Positions 61,397-64,000 of a DNA stretch of 64,000 nt are shown here, piece by piece. A model generated the notes under the pieces. It ran no database searches and was not told the origin of the DNA. It worked only from the letters and a program-made list of their open reading frames with translations. The position numbers and the translations under genes were made by a program. Numbering within the stretch: position 1 is the stretch's first letter; each line of letters begins with the position of its first letter. Origin of the DNA: Autumnicola psychrophila (lineage in GTDB: Bacteria > Bacteroidota > Bacteroidia > Flavobacteriales > Flavobacteriaceae); contig NZ_JAVRHN010000011.1 in assembly GCF_031846645.1 (NCBI RefSeq), positions 1-64,000 on the forward strand, written 5' to 3'.

Positions 61397-62399
61397 GACC
61401 TTTACCGATAAATTCTTTTTAGTGCTCAAAGGCCTTGCCATGGGAGCTGCCAACAAGGTACCCGGTGTCTCTGGTGGTGTTGTTGCTTTTGTCGCCGGCT
61501 TCTACGAAGAATTTATTTATTCTCTCCAAAAAGTTAATCTTAAAGCTTTTAAACTGCTTGTAAGCGGCAGGTTTCGGAGTCTTTTTCAATATATAAACGG
61601 AAAATTTCTTGGGCTTCTTATTTTAGGTATGCTAATAAGTTATTTTAGTGTATCCAAAATCCTCGATTACCTTATTGTTTATTACGAGCTCTACGTTTGG
61701 GCCGCATTTTTCGGGATGATTATTGGCTCAATTTACTACATCAGTAAAGATTTTGACGAGTGGAGCAAAAGAAGCATTCTCTTTGTCCTGGCGGGAATAA
61801 CTTTAGGCGTCGCAATTAGTTTTTTGGAACCCGCTAAGGAAAATGACAATTTATGGTTTGTATTTTTCTGCGGGATGATTAGTGTTTCCGGGATGACACT
61901 TCCAGGGCTGTCTGGATCTTTTATTCTCATTTTACTTGGTAATTATGTACTGCTACTTGTAGAATCTGTAAATGCTTTGTACGATACAGTAGCCGACATT
62001 CTAAGCCTGGATTTCGATTTTATCAACAACCAGGAACGGCTAAGAATGTTACAGGTATTGGTGATTTTTTCATTGGGTTCGCTGGCCGGCCTTGTTTCTC
62101 TGTCGCATTTACTGGGTTACGTTTTGAAACGTTATAAAAACGATACTTTTGCAGTGATAATTGGCTTTATTACGGGATCGCTAGGTGTGGTTTGGCCCTG
62201 GAAAGAAGCCATTTTTAAAATAGACGATTTCGGAAATATTCTCACGGACAGCCAGGGAAACAGAATTATTGACAACTATGACAGGTATTTTCCTGATTTT
62301 GCCAATGAGCAAACCTGGATTGCCATTTTCTTTATATTATTTGGAATATTTATCGTACTTGCACTCGCGTGGTATGAGAAAAAAGCTAAAAAACCATGA
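61383..62399 (+). CDS. DUF368 membrane protein, PopT-type undecaprenyl-phosphate translocase (second of a pair)
   Basis: 338 residues from ATG 61383, overlapping the first copy by 14 bp (a GTG at 61377 is an alternative). Same signatures, MGAANKVPGVSGGVVAFVAG and MTLPGLSGSFILILLGNY, and the same helix layout, but with low overall identity and a longer polar loop near residue 285, so it is an old duplicate. Its role should be that of the first copy, possibly with other carriers or conditions. Overlaps aroE by 4 bp (ATGA). Confidence 0.92.
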   Translation: MQQTRTFTDKFFLVLKGLAMGAANKVPGVSGGVVAFVAGFYEEFIYSLQKVNLKAFKLLVSGRFRSLFQYINGKFLGLLILGMLISYFSVSKILDYLIVYYELYVWAAFFGMIIGSIYYISKDFDEWSKRSILFVLAGITLGVAISFLEPAKENDNLWFVFFCGMISVSGMTLPGLSGSFILILLGNYVLLLVESVNALYDTVADILSLDFDFINNQERLRMLQVLVIFSLGSLAGLVSLSHLLGYVLKRYKNDTFAVIIGFITGSLGVVWPWKEAIFKIDDFGNILTDSQGNRIIDNYDRYFPDFANEQTWIAIFFILFGIFIVLALAWYEKKAKKP

Positions 62400-63127
62400 A
62401 ATTATTTGGACTCCTTGGAAAAAACATTGATTATTCTTTCTCCAGAAGTTATTTTTCTGAAAAGTTTCAGAATGAAGCTATAAATGCTGAATATCGTAAT
62501 TTTGATATTGCCGAAATTGGCCAATTTGAATCTATAATTCAGCAAAATGAAGGTTTAAAAGGCTTAAATGTTACAATTCCGTATAAACAGTCGGTTATGA
62601 ACTATCTGGACCGTCTTGATGAGAATGCTGAAGCTATTGGAGCGGTAAATACCATTCAAATTGAAGAAGACAAAAGCCTTACCGGGTATAATACAGATTA
62701 TGTTGGATTTTCTGCCGCAATAAAGCCGATGCTCAAAAATGGCAATTATCGTGCTTTAATCCTGGGTACGGGCGGAGCTTCGAAAGCAGTTGCGTTTGCC
62801 TTTCAAAAACTTGAAATAAAGTACCTCTACGTTTCCAGAAACCCCGGGCCAGACCAGGTCTCATATCAGGATCTAAATGAGGAAATCCTTCAGAAGTACA
62901 AAATTATAATCAACACCACTCCTTTAGGGACTTTTCCAAATACTGAAGATCATCCCGATATTCCTTACCATTATTTAACTCAGGATCATCTGGCTTACGA
63001 TTTAATTTACAATCCGTCGACCACAAAATTCATGGAACTGGCGGCAAAAAACGGTGCTTCTACCAGTAACGGTCTGCAAATGCTGCAATTACAAGCAGAA
63101 AAAGCATGGGAAATCTGGAATATGTGA
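62396..63127 (+). CDS. aroE: Shikimate dehydrogenase
   Basis: 243 residues; NADPH-dependent reduction of 3-dehydroshikimate in aromatic amino-acid synthesis. Substrate side: YSFSRSYFSEKF, GLNVTIPYKQSV (catalytic Lys), NTDYVGF (Asp). Cofactor side: LGTGGASKAV. NTTPLGTFP and NGLQMLQLQAEKAW close the fold. Slightly short, as usual for Bacteroidota. It follows the second DUF368 gene with an ATGA overlap. Confidence 0.95.
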   Translation: MKLFGLLGKNIDYSFSRSYFSEKFQNEAINAEYRNFDIAEIGQFESIIQQNEGLKGLNVTIPYKQSVMNYLDRLDENAEAIGAVNTIQIEEDKSLTGYNTDYVGFSAAIKPMLKNGNYRALILGTGGASKAVAFAFQKLEIKYLYVSRNPGPDQVSYQDLNEEILQKYKIIINTTPLGTFPNTEDHPDIPYHYLTQDHLAYDLIYNPSTTKFMELAAKNGASTSNGLQMLQLQAEKAWEIWNM

Positions 63128-63242
63128 TATCTTCTTCCTTTTATTCCATCTCATTACAAATAGACTCAATCCCTTGCCCAATTTTAGGGGAGTTGTTATC
63201 TTTCAGGCATAAACTTTACGACGAACGTTAACACTGAACGAT

Positions 63243-64000
63243 ATGTCTCACGAAGAAAATGATAAGGAAAATAAAAACCTTTCCGGCGTTAATCCTAATG
63301 CTTCTGAAAGTACCAATTCAGAAAAAGGAGCTATGAAGGAAAGTGAAAGTAAGGCAGCAGAAGAAAGCACTGATGAAAATTCATTTTCTGAACCTGTTGA
63401 GAATACACAAAAAGCTCAGCCTGCTGAAAATGGCAATTCTAACGCGCCTGCTTCAGCTAAAGACAAATCCACTGCGGCATCTTCAGCTTCCGAAGAAGAA
63501 AATGAAGAGAACGAGAATGACACGGCAGATGCTATCGTACAGGAAAATATGAAGCAGGAAGACGTAACTGCTGCTAACCCTACTTTTGACAGTAATAAAG
63601 AAGAGGAGCAGTCGAAAAGCCTGGAGGAGAAGGTAAACACTGCAAAGCCTGACGCGATTGAGGCAGATCCCGCTTCAGAAGAAGAAAAACGTGCTGCAGC
63701 TTCTAAAGTTTCAGAACTCGAAAAAGGCAAGGATTCTGACAATGATTCTGCAGATGCTTTTGTTCAGGAAAACAAAAAACAGCAAGATTTATCTGCTAAA
63801 AACAGGAACAGCGAGACTGAGCACGAGCACGATGAAGATATGGAGGGAGATGTAGCCGGTGCAATGGTGAATGAAAACCGAAAGACTTTTAAAAGTCACC
63901 AGGAAGACGTTGATGAAGCAGTCGCTGAAGACAGCGAGGATGAAAGTGCAGTTGAAAGACACGATATTGAGAAGAAAGATTACCATTCCATGAGTAAGGA
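63243..64000 (+). CDS. Acidic low-complexity N-terminus, probable DUF349 protein (3' end outside window)
   Basis: The ATG at 63243 opens a frame to the window edge (252 codons). The sequence is almost all Glu, Asp, Lys, Ser, Ala and Asn and is predicted disordered. It has three copies of a short motif, D-x-A-(D/G)-A-x-V-(Q/N)-E-N-x-K, at residues 93-107, 168-182 and 203-214. It ends in HDIEKKDYHSMSK, which resembles the start of the folded part of DUF349 proteins, a gene that often follows aroE in Flavobacteriaceae. That assignment rests on context and the short end. Confidence 0.75.
   Translation, partial: MSHEENDKENKNLSGVNPNASESTNSEKGAMKESESKAAEESTDENSFSEPVENTQKAQPAENGNSNAPASAKDKSTAASSASEEENEENENDTADAIVQENMKQEDVTAANPTFDSNKEEEQSKSLEEKVNTAKPDAIEADPASEEEKRAAASKVSELEKGKDSDNDSADAFVQENKKQQDLSAKNRNSETEHEHDEDMEGDVAGAMVNENRKTFKSHQEDVDEAVAEDSEDESAVERHDIEKKDYHSMSK

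Overview
The window reads as a chromosomal segment of a marine-type member of the Flavobacteriaceae (Bacteroidota), probably near Gramella/Christiangramia, Salegentibacter or Zunongwangia. The evidence is the gliding-motility lipoprotein GldI, the gene strings parA-parB-DUF5683-dapB-lepB-wbqC and mutL-rhomboid-rhomboid, many short lipoproteins with Bacteroidota-style lipoboxes, a low-GC sequence, few Shine-Dalgarno sequences, and promoters of the Bacteroidota form TTTG-N18-TAnnTTTG (clear before udk and ndk). The species assignment is inference; no rRNA gene is present.

Layout. 1-5.1 kb is gene-poor: the N-terminal part of a secreted leucine-rich-repeat/MBG protein, a decayed AraC-type DNA-binding domain, two tiny membrane proteins, an intact membrane-bound AraC regulator and one orphan membrane protein. 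Two tRNA-Pro genes (GGG at 5.2 kb, UGG at 10.9 kb) bracket an aldo/keto reductase and a polysaccharide-type module (YaiO-like porin, processive GT2 synthase, membrane HEAT-repeat protein, degenerate receiver domain). At 11-13.8 kb lie a PQQ sugar dehydrogenase with its cytochrome c and an unknown Cys-rich lipoprotein. 13.8-19.2 kb is a glycan-modification cluster (MBOAT acyltransferase, SGNH partner, three glycosyltransferases).

19.3-32.1 kb is mostly housekeeping: udk, an FtsB/DivIC-like protein, both methylmalonyl-CoA mutase subunits, a methyltransferase, a zinc peptidase overlapping a 2,4-dienoyl-CoA reductase-like gene, then parAB, DUF5683, dapB, lepB and wbqC. 32.1-38.5 kb is a minus-strand run (TPR protein, ribH, small membrane protein, mutL, two rhomboids, EEP phosphatase). 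38.7-44 kb holds recF, a DciA-like protein, ndk, nrnA, gldI and a cyclophilin-FKBP fusion lipoprotein. 44-53.6 kb has pepD, a DUF3810 metalloprotease-like gene, a TrmH-type methyltransferase, an M48 protease, relA/spoT, a Fur-family regulator and purA. 53.7-64 kb has two Tat-exported ferritin-like proteins, an OstA/LptA-like protein, a class III aminotransferase, a TPR protein, two DUF368 (undecaprenyl-phosphate translocase family) proteins, aroE and the acidic N-terminus of a probable DUF349 protein.

Recurrent themes are envelope polysaccharide handling (YaiO module, MBOAT cluster, OstA, DUF368 pair), lipoprotein chaperones of the gliding/secretion type, and very compact operons with 1-4 bp overlaps (TAATG, ATGA, GTGA, TTGA). 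Several genes start with TTG or GTG. Five intergenic stretches carry 7-bp-period tandem repeats. No CRISPR array, transposase or prophage gene was seen. The least understood assembly is the YaiO/GT2/HEAT/receiver module; I see no clearly new defence or mobile system.
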